From an uncultured Prevotella sp. (GTDB lineage Bacteria; Bacteroidota; Bacteroidia; Bacteroidales; Bacteroidaceae), in the NCBI GenBank assembly GCA_905233425.1, contig CAJOEC010000073.1:1-50058 (forward strand): 50,058 bases of DNA, in the 5' to 3' direction. Each line of letters begins with the position of its first letter. The stretch's first letter is position 1. Under the pieces are notes generated by a model, which saw only the letters and a program-made list of their open reading frames with translations, was not told the origin of the DNA and made no database searches. Of this stretch, positions 6,335-15,082 are shown piece after piece. The position numbers and the translations under genes were made by a program.

Positions 6335-8176
6335 TTACCAGCGGCAGACTCTTGAGGCTGTGGGTTTCTCGTACCACCGTGTTGAGGTGACGGCGTTCTT
6401 TCCCCAGCTGTTGAACTGCTCGTAAGCATCCTTCACGCAGACGCGCTCCAACGGATACTGGAAGTCATCGGGAATCATGATGCCGTGGGGATCCTGCCCA
6501 GCCTTTGAGAGGTAGATGACGTTTTTGGTCGTCTTGTCGTAGATGTAGGGCTGGGTGTAGGGGTTGAGGAAGCTGAACGACTTGTCGACGGTCTTCGTGA
6601 CGGTGACAGGCTCGCAGTGCTCGCCGTTGCTTGCGGTGTTGATAAACTGCTTCGGAGCCTTTCCGAAGAGTGCGTGCACCTCGGCATTGTCGGTGATTTT
6701 GCCGCTGTTGATGTTGCAGACGCACAGCTCGTCAAAGGCGCCGCAGGCCACGATGCTGTATTGCACGGTCGTCTCGTTCAGTCTCACAGCCTTGATAACC
6801 ACGTCGTTAAGGTCGTAGTCGCCAATCTGGGTGTCCTCGAAGCAGTAGGTGTAGACCTCCGACTCAATCTCCGGGATGGTGTCGAAAGGCTCTATTCCGC
6901 CCTCCACCTCCATGATGATGTCGTTGAAGTCAGCATCGGTACCCGACTCCCAGCACATGAGCATCTTCTGGTTGAGGGTGAGCCATGCCACGCGGGGGCC
7001 GTCCTCGCCCAGGTTCGAGCTCTTGAAGTTGCCGTAGTTGTTGATCTTGTTGTTCAGGCGGCCGTCGCCGTAGACCTCGCCCTGCTTCTTTCCGCCGTCA
7101 TGAGTGGTCTGGGCACGCACCATGAAGCCAATCTTGTAGCCCTTGGGGAACTGGTATGAGCCTTTGGTTCCGATGGAAGGCTTGCCGTCGCCGAAGTACA
7201 TCAGCGCGAATGAGCCGTGCTTGCAGATGGTGTCATCCTCAGCATAACCGAAGCAGTTGTTGAAGGGTATGGCCTTGTACTTGGGCAGGCTCTGGAGGTA
7301 GGCCACGGGGTCGCTGCCCACGTTCTCCTCCTTGAAATAGTAGTAGTAGAGGTCGGAGTTGTAGACCTCGTTGCCATACTCCAACGGGTGGTCGCACTTG
7401 TAGGCGGGAGTGACGATGATAGGCTCGTCGCCGGTGGTGATGGGATAGACCTTGTCATTGTAGTAACCGCTTAGCTTTACGATGGGCAGGTTGTTGTGAG
7501 CACGTCCATTGGGGAAATAGGTGAACACGAGGCTGCGGAAGATCTCCTTGAACTCGTCGGAATAGTCGGGCGAGGTCATCTTCAGTGCCGTGTAGTCCTT
7601 GAAGCCGTAGAGCGAGTCGCTCTTCAGCCATCCGCGCTGCTGTGCATAGGATGCTATGACGGTGTCGATGGCGAACTCGCCTGTGGGCAGTGTGTAGCCC
7701 GTGGACAATGCCCTGGTCATCCTGGAGTTTGCGCCGCCGTTGATCGACACGCTGCCGCCCTCGACCTTGCGGAACACTGTGCCGTGGTTGGTGGTGAAAG
7801 CCACGAAAAGGCCCAGGTTGTCCTTCGGGGCGTCGTAGTTGAGCTTGATGGTGGTCTGGCCGTTGGTCATGGCCTCGTTGAGCACCTTCATGGTGTTGCG
7901 GGTGACGTAGGAGGGCGTCGTGGGGTCGTCGATCTCGCAGACCTTCACAAGCACCTGCACTTTCTTCACCGTGGCGTCGGCCTGGATGGTCACCTCGCCG
8001 TTGGTGGTGGTGCACCAGTCGTGGTTGGGGTCGAAGGTCTCGCCGAAAACCTTCATCATGTTCACCGTGACATCAAACTCGTCGACGGTGTTGGCGTTGC
8101 CCTGGAACTCAATGTCCTTAGAGCAACTGGCAAGCAGCAGCAATGCGGCAGCTGCATGGAAAACAATCTTCTTCAT
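6335..8176 (-). CDS. LruC-domain surface lipoprotein
   Basis: The 613-residue protein has a lipoprotein signal (AAAALLLLASCSKD, lipidated Cys about residue 18). The middle contains a calcium-like segment DADFNDIIMEVEG. It is followed by the LruC/DUF4842-type region with DYDLNDVVIKAV and a beta-rich C-terminus ending WYEKPTASRVCRW. LruC proteins are outer-surface lipoproteins of Bacteroidetes with unknown ligand. The gene is alone on the minus strand. It is separated from the upstream divergent regulator by about 250 AT-rich bases that hold one promoter in each direction. The stop region runs directly into repeat DNA. Confidence 0.8.
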   Translation of the reverse strand: MKKIVFHAAAALLLLASCSKDIEFQGNANTVDEFDVTVNMMKVFGETFDPNHDWCTTTNGEVTIQADATVKKVQVLVKVCEIDDPTTPSYVTRNTMKVLNEAMTNGQTTIKLNYDAPKDNLGLFVAFTTNHGTVFRKVEGGSVSINGGANSRMTRALSTGYTLPTGEFAIDTVIASYAQQRGWLKSDSLYGFKDYTALKMTSPDYSDEFKEIFRSLVFTYFPNGRAHNNLPIVKLSGYYNDKVYPITTGDEPIIVTPAYKCDHPLEYGNEVYNSDLYYYYFKEENVGSDPVAYLQSLPKYKAIPFNNCFGYAEDDTICKHGSFALMYFGDGKPSIGTKGSYQFPKGYKIGFMVRAQTTHDGGKKQGEVYGDGRLNNKINNYGNFKSSNLGEDGPRVAWLTLNQKMLMCWESGTDADFNDIIMEVEGGIEPFDTIPEIESEVYTYCFEDTQIGDYDLNDVVIKAVRLNETTVQYSIVACGAFDELCVCNINSGKITDNAEVHALFGKAPKQFINTASNGEHCEPVTVTKTVDKSFSFLNPYTQPYIYDKTTKNVIYLSKAGQDPHGIMIPDDFQYPLERVCVKDAYEQFNSWGKNAVTSTRWYEKPTASRVCRW

Positions 8177-8286
8177 AATTGTGAAAACTTTTTAATGGTT
8201 TGGTTTATGATTGATTCTCTTTATAAAATAAAATAAGGTATATGGTTGATAAACGTCTTTGGTTGGTTGGTGGTCGATTGACGGTG

Positions 8287-8294
8287 CAAAAGTA
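8287..8294 (-). promoter_or_regulatory. -7 box for the LruC lipoprotein gene
   Basis: TACTTTTG on the minus strand fits TAnnTTTG. No good -33 TTTG is seen. The implied leader is about 110 nt and AT-rich. Confidence 0.4.
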
Positions 8295-8411
8295 GTCATA
8301 ATGAGTGGAAAAAAGTGTATAATATTTTGCAAAGGTGTGAAATTCTTGTCAATAAGGTGTGAAAATTGTGATAAATTTCACACCTTTCGAGGCTTTTTTG
8401 CAGATTTTGTG

Positions 8412-8419
8412 TACTTTTG
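8412..8419 (+). promoter_or_regulatory. -7 box for the sensor gene, possibly leaderless
   Basis: TACTTTTG fits TAnnTTTG. The first ATG (8429) is only 9 nt further, so the message would start at or next to the start codon. A second short stretch, AGGTGTGAAA, occurs twice upstream (8333-8342 and 8352-8361) and could bind a regulator. Confidence 0.5.
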
Positions 8420-8428
8420 CACCCGAAA

Positions 8429-9253
8429 ATGTTAGCACACACACAATTTACAGCCATCGTGCTGATGACACTGCTCGCGCTGAAGCTGCTGCTTCTGCCC
8501 AACAAGGTGGCGGTGAACAACGTGACAAACAAGTCGCGCTGGCTGATGACATGTGGCATAATCCTCATCGATGTGCAATTCATGCTGCAATACGCCTTGG
8601 GATTGCGGTCAATGGGAGTCACGCAGGCGGTGATGCTCAACCTGGTGATGTTCATTCCAGTGTCGTGGATGATGTCGGTAGCCATACTCTACCTTCAAAG
8701 GCAGGGCAGAGTGACCACGCTCGACAAGGTGGCTGGCTTGGCGGCATGGATAGCAGCCGTGGCCCTTATCGCCGTGGCTGCCGCCATCGACGGCCAGCCG
8801 CTGCTCAGCAGCACCCCGGAGCTGAGGAATGCCGAGATAGCGGCGTCGGTATGCTACTCTATCATGCAGATCTACTATACGGCGAAGCACAGCATAAACC
8901 TCGTGAAGATGCACTCTGCGCTCCAGAACTACTACGACAGCGACAAGATGGAACTGAGGTGGATGCAGTTCAGCGTGGTCATACTGATGGTGCTGGCCAT
9001 TATGACACCAATACTGATATTCGGTTCGGGCCTGTGGCTCGCCGTCTACGCCCTCTTCTTCTACGGCGGAATATTCTATTTCGTGGACAGCTTCTGCGGG
9101 TATGTGGTCAGCTCGGCACCGCAGAAAATGCAGGTGGCAGAGGCAAACGAGACATTCGAGGAAAACAATGCAACGTCAGGAAATGACGTGGCGGCTGCCG
9201 ACCCGGAAAACGTGGAGACACAGCAGGAGAGCTTGGAGGAGAGTTCGCTGTAG
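8429..9253 (+). CDS. Multi-spanning membrane sensor half of an AraC-type regulator
   Basis: From the ATG at 8429 the product has 274 residues. It has about six hydrophobic membrane segments in residues 1-225 (for example FTAIVLMTLLALKLLLL, AVMLNLVMFIPVSWMMSVAI, FSVVILMVLAIMTPILIFG) and an acidic cytoplasmic tail (…VETQQESLEESSL). The frame ends at TAG 9251-9253. The codons after it, still in the same frame, read RVEHAVEEWIEKGGYLKNGI and continue into an AraC-type DNA-binding domain. In Bacteroidales, such membrane regulators usually have sensor and HTH in one chain, so this looks like one gene split by a stop codon. A TTG codon at 8417 is open in frame but overlaps the promoter. Confidence 0.75.
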   Translation: MLAHTQFTAIVLMTLLALKLLLLPNKVAVNNVTNKSRWLMTCGIILIDVQFMLQYALGLRSMGVTQAVMLNLVMFIPVSWMMSVAILYLQRQGRVTTLDKVAGLAAWIAAVALIAVAAAIDGQPLLSSTPELRNAEIAASVCYSIMQIYYTAKHSINLVKMHSALQNYYDSDKMELRWMQFSVVILMVLAIMTPILIFGSGLWLAVYALFFYGGIFYFVDSFCGYVVSSAPQKMQVAEANETFEENNATSGNDVAAADPENVETQQESLEESSL

Positions 9254-9256
9254 CGC

Positions 9257-9574
9257 GTGGAACACGCCGTGGAGGAGTGGATTGAAAAAGGCGGCTACCT
9301 GAAAAACGGCATCACCATGCCCAATGTCGCCGACGAGCTGCACATACCGCGCTACCAGCTCTCGGCATGGCTGAAACAGCAGGGGATGACATACTCCACC
9401 TGGATGACCAACCTGCGCATCGACGAGGCAAAAAGGGTGATAACAGCCCACCCCGACTGGAACAACGAGGCCATAGCAAACCACTGCGGATTCAGCGACC
9501 GCACATATTTCCAGAAGAAGTTCAAGGAAAAAACAGGATTGTCACCGTCAGACTACATTGAGTCCATGCGGTAG
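9257..9574 (+). CDS. AraC-family DNA-binding domain, in frame after a TAG
   Basis: The 105-residue frame opens with GTG at 9257, three bases after the TAG of the sensor gene and in the same reading frame. It contains a complete double helix-turn-helix: VADELHIPRYQLSAWLK, then EAIANHCGFSDRTYFQKKFKEKTGLSPSDYI, ending YIESMR. The AraC signature in the second HTH is intact. It may be translated separately by re-initiation, made by rare read-through, or be dead. The gene faces the GH28 pectinase, so it could control it or the LruC lipoprotein; this is inferred from position only. Confidence 0.75.
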   Translation: MEHAVEEWIEKGGYLKNGITMPNVADELHIPRYQLSAWLKQQGMTYSTWMTNLRIDEAKRVITAHPDWNNEAIANHCGFSDRTYFQKKFKEKTGLSPSDYIESMR

Positions 9575-9614
9575 CAGATCATTCACTTTACACTTCGCTA
9601 TTCGACCCACATTC

Positions 9615-9634
9615 GGACGCGCCACGGTGCGTCC
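9615..9634. terminator. Small hairpin between convergent genes
   Basis: GGACGC and GCGTCC pair around GCCACGGT. It sits between the 3' ends of the AraC half and the GH28 gene and could stop both. The GTAGGGACGCACC wording recalls a repeat piece that also occurs inside fkp. Confidence 0.4.
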
Positions 9635-9637
9635 CTA

Positions 9638-11107
9638 CTACTTTTCAAGAACGATGTTCACGTTTTCCTTGGTGATGTTTTTGCTAAAGTTGAACGTCGC
9701 GTCGTTCTTCGCGGTGATGTAGATGTCCTTGAGATTTATTCCGTCGATGGGCATCTCGGGCAGACCGTTGAACTCCATGGCATAGCCAGCATTATGGCAG
9801 ATGACGTTGCGTATGTCGATGTTGCGGAAGATGGGGGTCTCCTCGGTGACAGGCATGGCCTGGGGAGCCTTCTGCTCGCCGCCCTCGGCCAGCACCTCGG
9901 CGACGGACTTTCCACCATAATACATATTGAATGTCAGCGCGTAGGTAGCGATGTCGGTCATGGAAATGCCGTCGATGTAGATGTTCTCCACTATGCCGCC
10001 GCGCCCGCGTGTGCTCTTGAAGCGCAGCCCAACGTCGGTGCCCACGAACTGGCAGTCGCGGACGCTGATGTTCCTCACGCCGCCACTCATCTCCGAACCC
10101 ACGACGAAGCCGCCATGGCCGGCGAAGACGGTGCATCCGCTGACGACGACGTTCTCGCAGGGTCGCCCACGACGGCGTCCGTCCTTGTCCTTTCCGCTCT
10201 TTATGCAGATGCCGTCGTCGCCGGCGTCGAAGCGCGAGTTGATGATGAGCGCATTCTTGCACGACTCGAGGTCGAGGGCGTCGCCGTTCTGGGCGTAGGC
10301 GGGGTTGCGCACGAGGACATCGTCGATGATGATGTTCTCGCACATCAGCGGGTGGAGGTTCCATGCGGGGGAGTTCTGGAAGATGACCCCCTGCAGCAGT
10401 ACGTTCTTGCAGCCCACAAGGCCGACCATCACCGGGCGGAGGAAACGCTTCACAGCCTGCCACTCCTCCTCGGTCGTGGCGGCGGGCACGTTCATGTTGG
10501 CCCCCTGCTCACCCTTGGCATAGCCTTCCGACGGCACCCAGTAGCCTTTTTTCATCTCCACGCTGCCGGGCTGTTCGAGCAGTCGCTTCCAGTGGCTGTC
10601 GGTGACCTTCGACTTCTTCACCGGACGCCAGTACTGGCCGTTGCCGTCGATAACCCCCTCGCCGGTGATCGAAATGTTCTCGGCATTGTTGGCGCTGATG
10701 GGCGACTGGCAACGGCGGGTGTCGAGACCCTCAAACGATGTGTTCACAAGCGGGTAGAGAGTCTCGTCGGCGGCAAACTGTATGACGGCACCCTTCTCAA
10801 GGTGGAGGTCAATGCCCGACTTGAGCACTACCGGCCCCGTGAGCCACACGCCACGCGGCACGATGAGGTGTCCCCCACCCTTCTGTGACAGCGCGTCGAC
10901 AGCACGGGCGAAAGCGTCGGTGCAGAGTTTCTGCCCCGTATTGTCGGCATCGAACTGGCTGAGCGTCACGCTGTTGTCGGCAATCTTCGGGGCTTTCATC
11001 TCGCCCATGGCGAAAGGCAGTTCCTCGGTGTACTTTGCGTAGGGGTTCTGGGCAAAAGCCGTCATGGCAATGGCCACGACGCAGAATGTGGAAATGATTC
11101 GTTTCAT
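9638..11107 (-). CDS. Secreted GH28 polygalacturonase-like pectinase
   Basis: The 489-residue protein has a signal peptide (…AIAMTAFAQ, cut before NPYAKY) and a right-handed beta-helix. The N-terminal region has TLSQFDADNTGQ and GGGHLIVPRGVWLTGPV. The GH28 active-site motifs are present: NGDALDLESC, DAGDDGICIKSG, GHGGFVVGSEMSGGV and RFKSTRGRGG. The aspartates of NGD-D and GDD are the expected catalytic set. Members cleave galacturonan or related alpha-linked pectin chains, probably in the periplasm. Nearby are a membrane AraC regulator and, 13 kb away, a decayed rhamnogalacturonan lyase, which suggests pectin use by the ancestor. Confidence 0.9.
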   Translation of the reverse strand: MKRIISTFCVVAIAMTAFAQNPYAKYTEELPFAMGEMKAPKIADNSVTLSQFDADNTGQKLCTDAFARAVDALSQKGGGHLIVPRGVWLTGPVVLKSGIDLHLEKGAVIQFAADETLYPLVNTSFEGLDTRRCQSPISANNAENISITGEGVIDGNGQYWRPVKKSKVTDSHWKRLLEQPGSVEMKKGYWVPSEGYAKGEQGANMNVPAATTEEEWQAVKRFLRPVMVGLVGCKNVLLQGVIFQNSPAWNLHPLMCENIIIDDVLVRNPAYAQNGDALDLESCKNALIINSRFDAGDDGICIKSGKDKDGRRRGRPCENVVVSGCTVFAGHGGFVVGSEMSGGVRNISVRDCQFVGTDVGLRFKSTRGRGGIVENIYIDGISMTDIATYALTFNMYYGGKSVAEVLAEGGEQKAPQAMPVTEETPIFRNIDIRNVICHNAGYAMEFNGLPEMPIDGINLKDIYITAKNDATFNFSKNITKENVNIVLEK

Positions 11108-11150
11108 TGTTTAGTCAGTTATTAGTATAGTAAAATATGGTTTTGCGTGC

Positions 11151-11181
11151 AAATTTACTACTTTTATCTGAAACGACAAAG
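11151..11181 (-). promoter_or_regulatory. Promoter of the GH28 gene
   Basis: On the minus strand a TTTG, about 19-20 nt, then TAAATTTG (11151-11158), with a leader of about 40 nt. Confidence 0.6.
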
Positions 11182-11350
11182 GAAACGGGCAAAAAACGAA
11201 GCAAAAGTGTTGGAATAGTTGGAACATTTCTGCTTCTTGTAGCTCAAAAGAACAAACGCCAAAAGCCATAAGATTGCAGTTGTTTTGAGATTATAATCTG
11301 CTAAAAGTAAAAAAAAATAGGACTTTTAGCTGAATATAAAATTTATTTTG

Positions 11351-11358
11351 TACCTTTG
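11351..11358 (+). promoter_or_regulatory. -7 box for the AAA ATPase gene
   Basis: TACCTTTG lies 25 nt before the ATG at 11384. It lies within the open frame that continues upstream, which supports the ATG start. Confidence 0.55.
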
Positions 11359-11383
11359 CACCCAAAATCGCAAATGGACTAAT

Positions 11384-12805
11384 ATGCTGATAGGAAGAAA
11401 GATGGAAAGCAGCGAGCTTTTGAAGCTCTGCGATTCCGACCGTTCTGAGTTTGTGGCCATATATGGCCGTCGCCGCGTAGGTAAGACCTACCTCGTCAAC
11501 GAGGTGCTGGGCGACAGGATGCTGTTCCGCCATTCAGGTCTCTCGCGTGACGACATGGAAGGGCAGCTTGAAGGCTGGCGCTCGTCGCTCGCCGATGCGG
11601 GGGTGAAAGACCCGCCTGTGGTGAAGTCATGGATAGAGGCTTTCGACGCGCTGAAGCCGCTGATACGCTCGTCGAGGAAACGGAAGAAGGTAATATTCAT
11701 CGACGAGATGCCATGGATGGACACACCTCGGTCGAACTTTGTCTCTGCTCTGGAGTTCTTCTGGAACGGCTGGGCATCGGCCCGCCACGATATACTTCTT
11801 GTGGTCTGCGGCTCGGCCACATCGTGGATTATCAACAAGGTCATCAGAAATCACGGCGGACTGCACAACCGTGTCACCGCCCAGATAGCGCTGGAGCCTT
11901 TCAGCTTGCAGGAATGCGAGCAGTATGCACGTGCGCAGGGGCTGGGCATGAACCGTAGGCAGTTGATGGAAGGCTACATGGTTATGGGCGGAGTGCCCTA
12001 CTACTGGTCGCTATTGGAACGTGGCAAGAGCATAGCCCAAAACATCGACACGCTGTTCTTTGCCCGTAACGGCAAACTGAGGAATGAGTTCACAGAGCTA
12101 TATCACTCGCTGTTCAAATCGCCAGAAGACTACATCGGGGTCATCACAGCTTTAAGCAAGCGGAAGTCAGGACTGACACGAAATGACATAGCAGAAGGCT
12201 CGCATACAGCCAATAACGGTCGTCTGACAACCATCCTGGCAGACCTTGAACAATGCGGTTTTATCCGCCGTTTCAGCGTGGTGGGCAAGAAAAGCCACGA
12301 TGCAATCTACCAGCTGACAGACCATTTCACGCTGTTCTATTTCCAGTTCATGGAGGGAAACGCTTCTGAGGACGAACAGTTCTGGAGCAAGTGTATAGGC
12401 AGACCCGTCTATAACACTTGGGCGGGACTTGCTTTCGAACGACTATGTTTCAGCCATATTGAGCAGATAAAGCGAGCCATCGGCATTGCTGCTGTTTCCA
12501 CGAATGTGTTTGCCTGGCGTGCCGCCGCCGACGAGGTCTATGGCCCTGGTGCGCAGATAGACATGCTGATAGACCGCCAGGACCAGGTGGTGAACCTCTG
12601 TGATATGAAATATTCAGCCGCCCCTTACGCCATAGACAAAGAACTGGCCGACAGTCTGCAATACAGGAGAGAACGCTTCATACGCGCCACCAAGAACCGC
12701 AAGGCAATCCACCTCACCATGATTACCGCCAACGGACTACTGCGTAACGCATACGCTGGCGAAATACAGTGTGAGGTTACTGCCGACGAGTTGTTTGGGA
12801 AATAA
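11384..12805 (+). CDS. AAA-family ATPase with C-terminal PD-(D/E)XK-like domain
   Basis: From ATG 11384 the protein has 473 residues and begins MLIGRKMESSELL. Walker A is AIYGRRRVGKTYLV (about residues 26-39) and Walker B is VIFIDEMPWMD. A winged-helix-like region follows (GLTRNDIAEGSHTANNGRLTT). The C-terminal third resembles the DUF234 nuclease-fold domain: GAQIDMLIDR, then NLCDMKYS, giving the D…(D/E)xK pattern. These STAND-like ATPases are common in gut Bacteroidetes and archaea; their role is not established. A 17-codon remnant at 24250 begins with the same type of N-terminus (MNIIGRKEEIKELERL), so the family has been copied around this region. Confidence 0.85.
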   Translation: MLIGRKMESSELLKLCDSDRSEFVAIYGRRRVGKTYLVNEVLGDRMLFRHSGLSRDDMEGQLEGWRSSLADAGVKDPPVVKSWIEAFDALKPLIRSSRKRKKVIFIDEMPWMDTPRSNFVSALEFFWNGWASARHDILLVVCGSATSWIINKVIRNHGGLHNRVTAQIALEPFSLQECEQYARAQGLGMNRRQLMEGYMVMGGVPYYWSLLERGKSIAQNIDTLFFARNGKLRNEFTELYHSLFKSPEDYIGVITALSKRKSGLTRNDIAEGSHTANNGRLTTILADLEQCGFIRRFSVVGKKSHDAIYQLTDHFTLFYFQFMEGNASEDEQFWSKCIGRPVYNTWAGLAFERLCFSHIEQIKRAIGIAAVSTNVFAWRAAADEVYGPGAQIDMLIDRQDQVVNLCDMKYSAAPYAIDKELADSLQYRRERFIRATKNRKAIHLTMITANGLLRNAYAGEIQCEVTADELFGK

Positions 12806-12865
12806 TAGGGGAAGTAGTAAAACCATGGTATTTAAGGCGGATTATAGTTAAAAACCTTTGTTTTC

Positions 12866-12896
12866 TTGCGCGTTTGCAGGGAATTGTTTACCTTTG
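12866..12896 (+). promoter_or_regulatory. Promoter before the structured leader
   Basis: TTG (12866-12868), 20 nt, then TACCTTTG (12889-12896). The transcript would start near 12902, leaving a leader of about 180 nt before the ATG at 13081. Confidence 0.6.
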
Positions 12897-12901
12897 CGCC
12901 C

Positions 12902-13066
12902 TCAAATTGCTATCGACGTGAAAACATAGCAGGAAAAACAGCTTCTGAAAAAGTGTAACAATGTCCGGATTGCAGAAATCCAGACAGTCAGCCGCCTAAG
13001 AATGGCCTTCTCTTTGTTGGCCACGGAAAAGGTTGGCAAGAGGCGTTCTTTATATTATTGTTACAC
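12902..13066 (+). ncRNA. Multi-stem leader RNA closed by a 10-bp helix
   Basis: A small stem GCTAT/ATAGC (12909-12913 and 12926-12930) comes first. Then GTGTAACAAT (12953-12962) pairs perfectly with ATTGTTACAC (13057-13066), enclosing 94 nt. Inside are a hairpin GTC-GGATT/AATCC-GAC and a second arm with outer CGCCT/AGGCG and inner TGGCC/GGCCA. The result is a closed multi-branch junction ending 14 nt before the start codon, the shape expected of a riboswitch or protein-binding leader. No U-tract follows, so any control would act on translation or stability. Class not recognised. Confidence 0.5.
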
Positions 13067-13080
13067 TTAAACATTTCCTA

Positions 13081-13722
13081 ATGAGAAAAAGATTTTTTCA
13101 TGAGAGGGTGTGCAGCTGCTCACCCTCTGAAGGTGTCACGTACATGCCGGCAAGGATGCTGGCCGCGATAGTCAATCGCGAGATTCACCCCATGAGATGC
13201 GCATCGACATGCGGACGGAAGGCCCTGAAGGCGCTTGTGCTGGGCGACCTCTGCAAGGAGGCACACCACCCGATGTGGGCACGGAGAATCCTGATGTTTG
13301 GCCTGGAGCTGATACACAACAAGGACTATGACGACTGGGTTGGCGAATGGTTCAACACCCGATACGTGTGCATGCAGGACGTCATATCCAACGGCATCTG
13401 CGAAATCATCGGCCGCCGCATCGACGAGATAGACCAGCTCTGCGGACTGAACGAACCCAAAGGTCTGAACAGCTGGGAATACTGGGCCGGCGACGGATGG
13501 TACGACGGATTCAGATACGAAAAGTTCGACTACGACTGGACGGAGCAGCGCAAAGAGTACATTGCCATGCGCGACGAGGCGGTGAAGGACCAGAACACCA
13601 TGCGAATGTTCCGCGACGGACAGGGCGAGTTGCCGCCACAGTCGCAGGACTTCTTCCACTTCTGGGAGGACTTCGACCCTTTAGAGGAAGACCTCAACTT
13701 CAAGATTGACGACTGGGACTAA
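13081..13722 (+). CDS. 213-residue protein of unknown function with acidic tail
   Basis: I start at ATG 13081 (MRKRFFHERVCSCSPSEGV). The frame is open from 13033, but that upstream part runs through the structured leader. The N-terminal half is basic and helical with several cysteines (VCSCS, MRCASTC, LGDLC). The middle has aromatic stretches (NSWEYWAGDGWYDGF). The last 25 residues are strongly acidic (FWEDFDPLEEDLNFKIDDWD). No signal peptide and no family recognised. Its stop overlaps the stop of fucP on the other strand (13719-13722), so neither gene has room for its own terminator. The elaborate leader suggests regulated expression. Confidence 0.7.
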   Translation: MRKRFFHERVCSCSPSEGVTYMPARMLAAIVNREIHPMRCASTCGRKALKALVLGDLCKEAHHPMWARRILMFGLELIHNKDYDDWVGEWFNTRYVCMQDVISNGICEIIGRRIDEIDQLCGLNEPKGLNSWEYWAGDGWYDGFRYEKFDYDWTEQRKEYIAMRDEAVKDQNTMRMFRDGQGELPPQSQDFFHFWEDFDPLEEDLNFKIDDWD

Positions 13723-15053
13723 GCGTACTGGTTCTTCCCCGGCATCATGATGTAGTGGCGTATGTAGGCCTTGTGGCCATAGACAGCCACGACGATGAAA
13801 CAGAGCAACGGGATGATGAACGAGACGTTGGCAGCCGAAAGGCCCATGAGGCTCACGTCGGAGTCGATGATGAGAGCCTGTATGGGCGGGATGACCGAAG
13901 CGCCGAGGATGGCCATCACCAGACCAGCACCCGCATATTTCATGTTCTCGCCCACGCCACGCAAGGCTATGCCATAGATTGTGGGGAACATGAGCGACAT
14001 GCACCCCGACACGGCCACGAGACAGTAGACGCCGTTGCGGTCGGGGAAGAGTATCACACCCGTGATAAACGACAAGGCCAGTATGGCCAGTATGGAGAGC
14101 AGCCGGCCGGCGGGGATGTATTTCAGCAGCCACGTGCAGATGAAGCGGCTTATGGCGAAGAGCACCATGGCGTATATGTTATATCTCAGCGCCAGCATCT
14201 CGGCCGGCTTCTCCTCCATTCCCTCGGCCATGAACACACGTGTGCCATACTGGATGATGTAGGTCCAGCAGCACACCTGCGCGCCCTCGTAGAAGAACTG
14301 GGCAAGCACACCCTCGCGGTAGTTCCTTATCTGCCACAGTTCCTTCATCGCCGGGCGTATTCCTTTCGGGGCACGCTCGTCGGCCACCTTGGGCATCTTC
14401 TGCAGCCTTATGAGCACCAGAATGATGAGGCAGAACACTCCCAAGCCCAAGTAAGGCCCGATGAGGACACCCAGGTCTTGGTCCTTGAGCGCGTTGAACT
14501 GCAGCTCGCTCAGCCCGACCCTTTGCTCGGTGGACATGGGGTTCATCCTTCCCTGGATGAACTCCATGGCTATCCACATTCCAAACATCGCGCCCAAGGG
14601 ATTGAAGGCCTGCGCCAGGTTAAGGCGGCGCGTGGCCGTCTCTTCAGGCCCCATGCAATAGATGTACGGATTGCACGATGTCTCCAAGAACGACAGTCCG
14701 CACGTCAGTATGAAATATGCCAGGAGGAAGGGGTAGTAGTAGCCGATGAACCTTGCCGGCAGGAACATGAACACACCGACGGCAAAGAGCGTCAGCCCGA
14801 CCAGCACACCGGCCTTGAACGTGTAGCGCTGGATGAACATGGCGGCGGGGAAGGCCATGACGAAATAGCCCAGATAGGAGGCCACATTGACCAGCGAACC
14901 CTCGAAGACGCTCATGCGGAAAATCTTCGAGAACGACTTCACCAACGGGCCAGAGATGTCGTTTGCAAAACCCCACATGGCGAAGCACGACGTAATCAGA
15001 ATGAACGGGACAAGGAAGTTCTTTCCGTCCTTTTCGAGTATCTTTTTTGTCAT
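13719..15053 (-). CDS. fucP: L-fucose:H+ symporter (MFS permease)
   Basis: The 444-residue inner-membrane protein has about twelve hydrophobic segments typical of the major facilitator superfamily. Family landmarks are SCFAMWGFANDISGPLVKSF near the N-terminus, LSFLETSCNPYIYCMGPEE (about residues 120-140) and LNLAQAFNPLGAMFG. The aspartate of ANDI and the glutamate of FLET correspond to the residues used for proton and sugar coupling in E. coli FucP. It lies divergent to the fused fucose kinase/pyrophosphorylase, so the two make an uptake-and-activation pair for free L-fucose. The 3' end overlaps the convergent unknown gene by four bases. Confidence 0.93.
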   Translation of the reverse strand: MTKKILEKDGKNFLVPFILITSCFAMWGFANDISGPLVKSFSKIFRMSVFEGSLVNVASYLGYFVMAFPAAMFIQRYTFKAGVLVGLTLFAVGVFMFLPARFIGYYYPFLLAYFILTCGLSFLETSCNPYIYCMGPEETATRRLNLAQAFNPLGAMFGMWIAMEFIQGRMNPMSTEQRVGLSELQFNALKDQDLGVLIGPYLGLGVFCLIILVLIRLQKMPKVADERAPKGIRPAMKELWQIRNYREGVLAQFFYEGAQVCCWTYIIQYGTRVFMAEGMEEKPAEMLALRYNIYAMVLFAISRFICTWLLKYIPAGRLLSILAILALSFITGVILFPDRNGVYCLVAVSGCMSLMFPTIYGIALRGVGENMKYAGAGLVMAILGASVIPPIQALIIDSDVSLMGLSAANVSFIIPLLCFIVVAVYGHKAYIRHYIMMPGKNQYA

Positions 15054-15082
15054 ATCGTTTTAGATAGTTAGCAATTTGAGCG

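Noticed and set aside
8429..9574. Stop-codon reassignment (TAG read as an amino acid)
   Set aside because: Other genes here end properly in TAG (for example lepA, GH28, fucP), so a genome-wide recoding is not supported.
13755..15071. 438-codon open frame opposite fucP
   Set aside because: It is antisense to a clear MFS permease. Its composition (His, Arg, Glu, Gln rich) is what the complement of GC-rich codons gives, and it has no recognisable motif.
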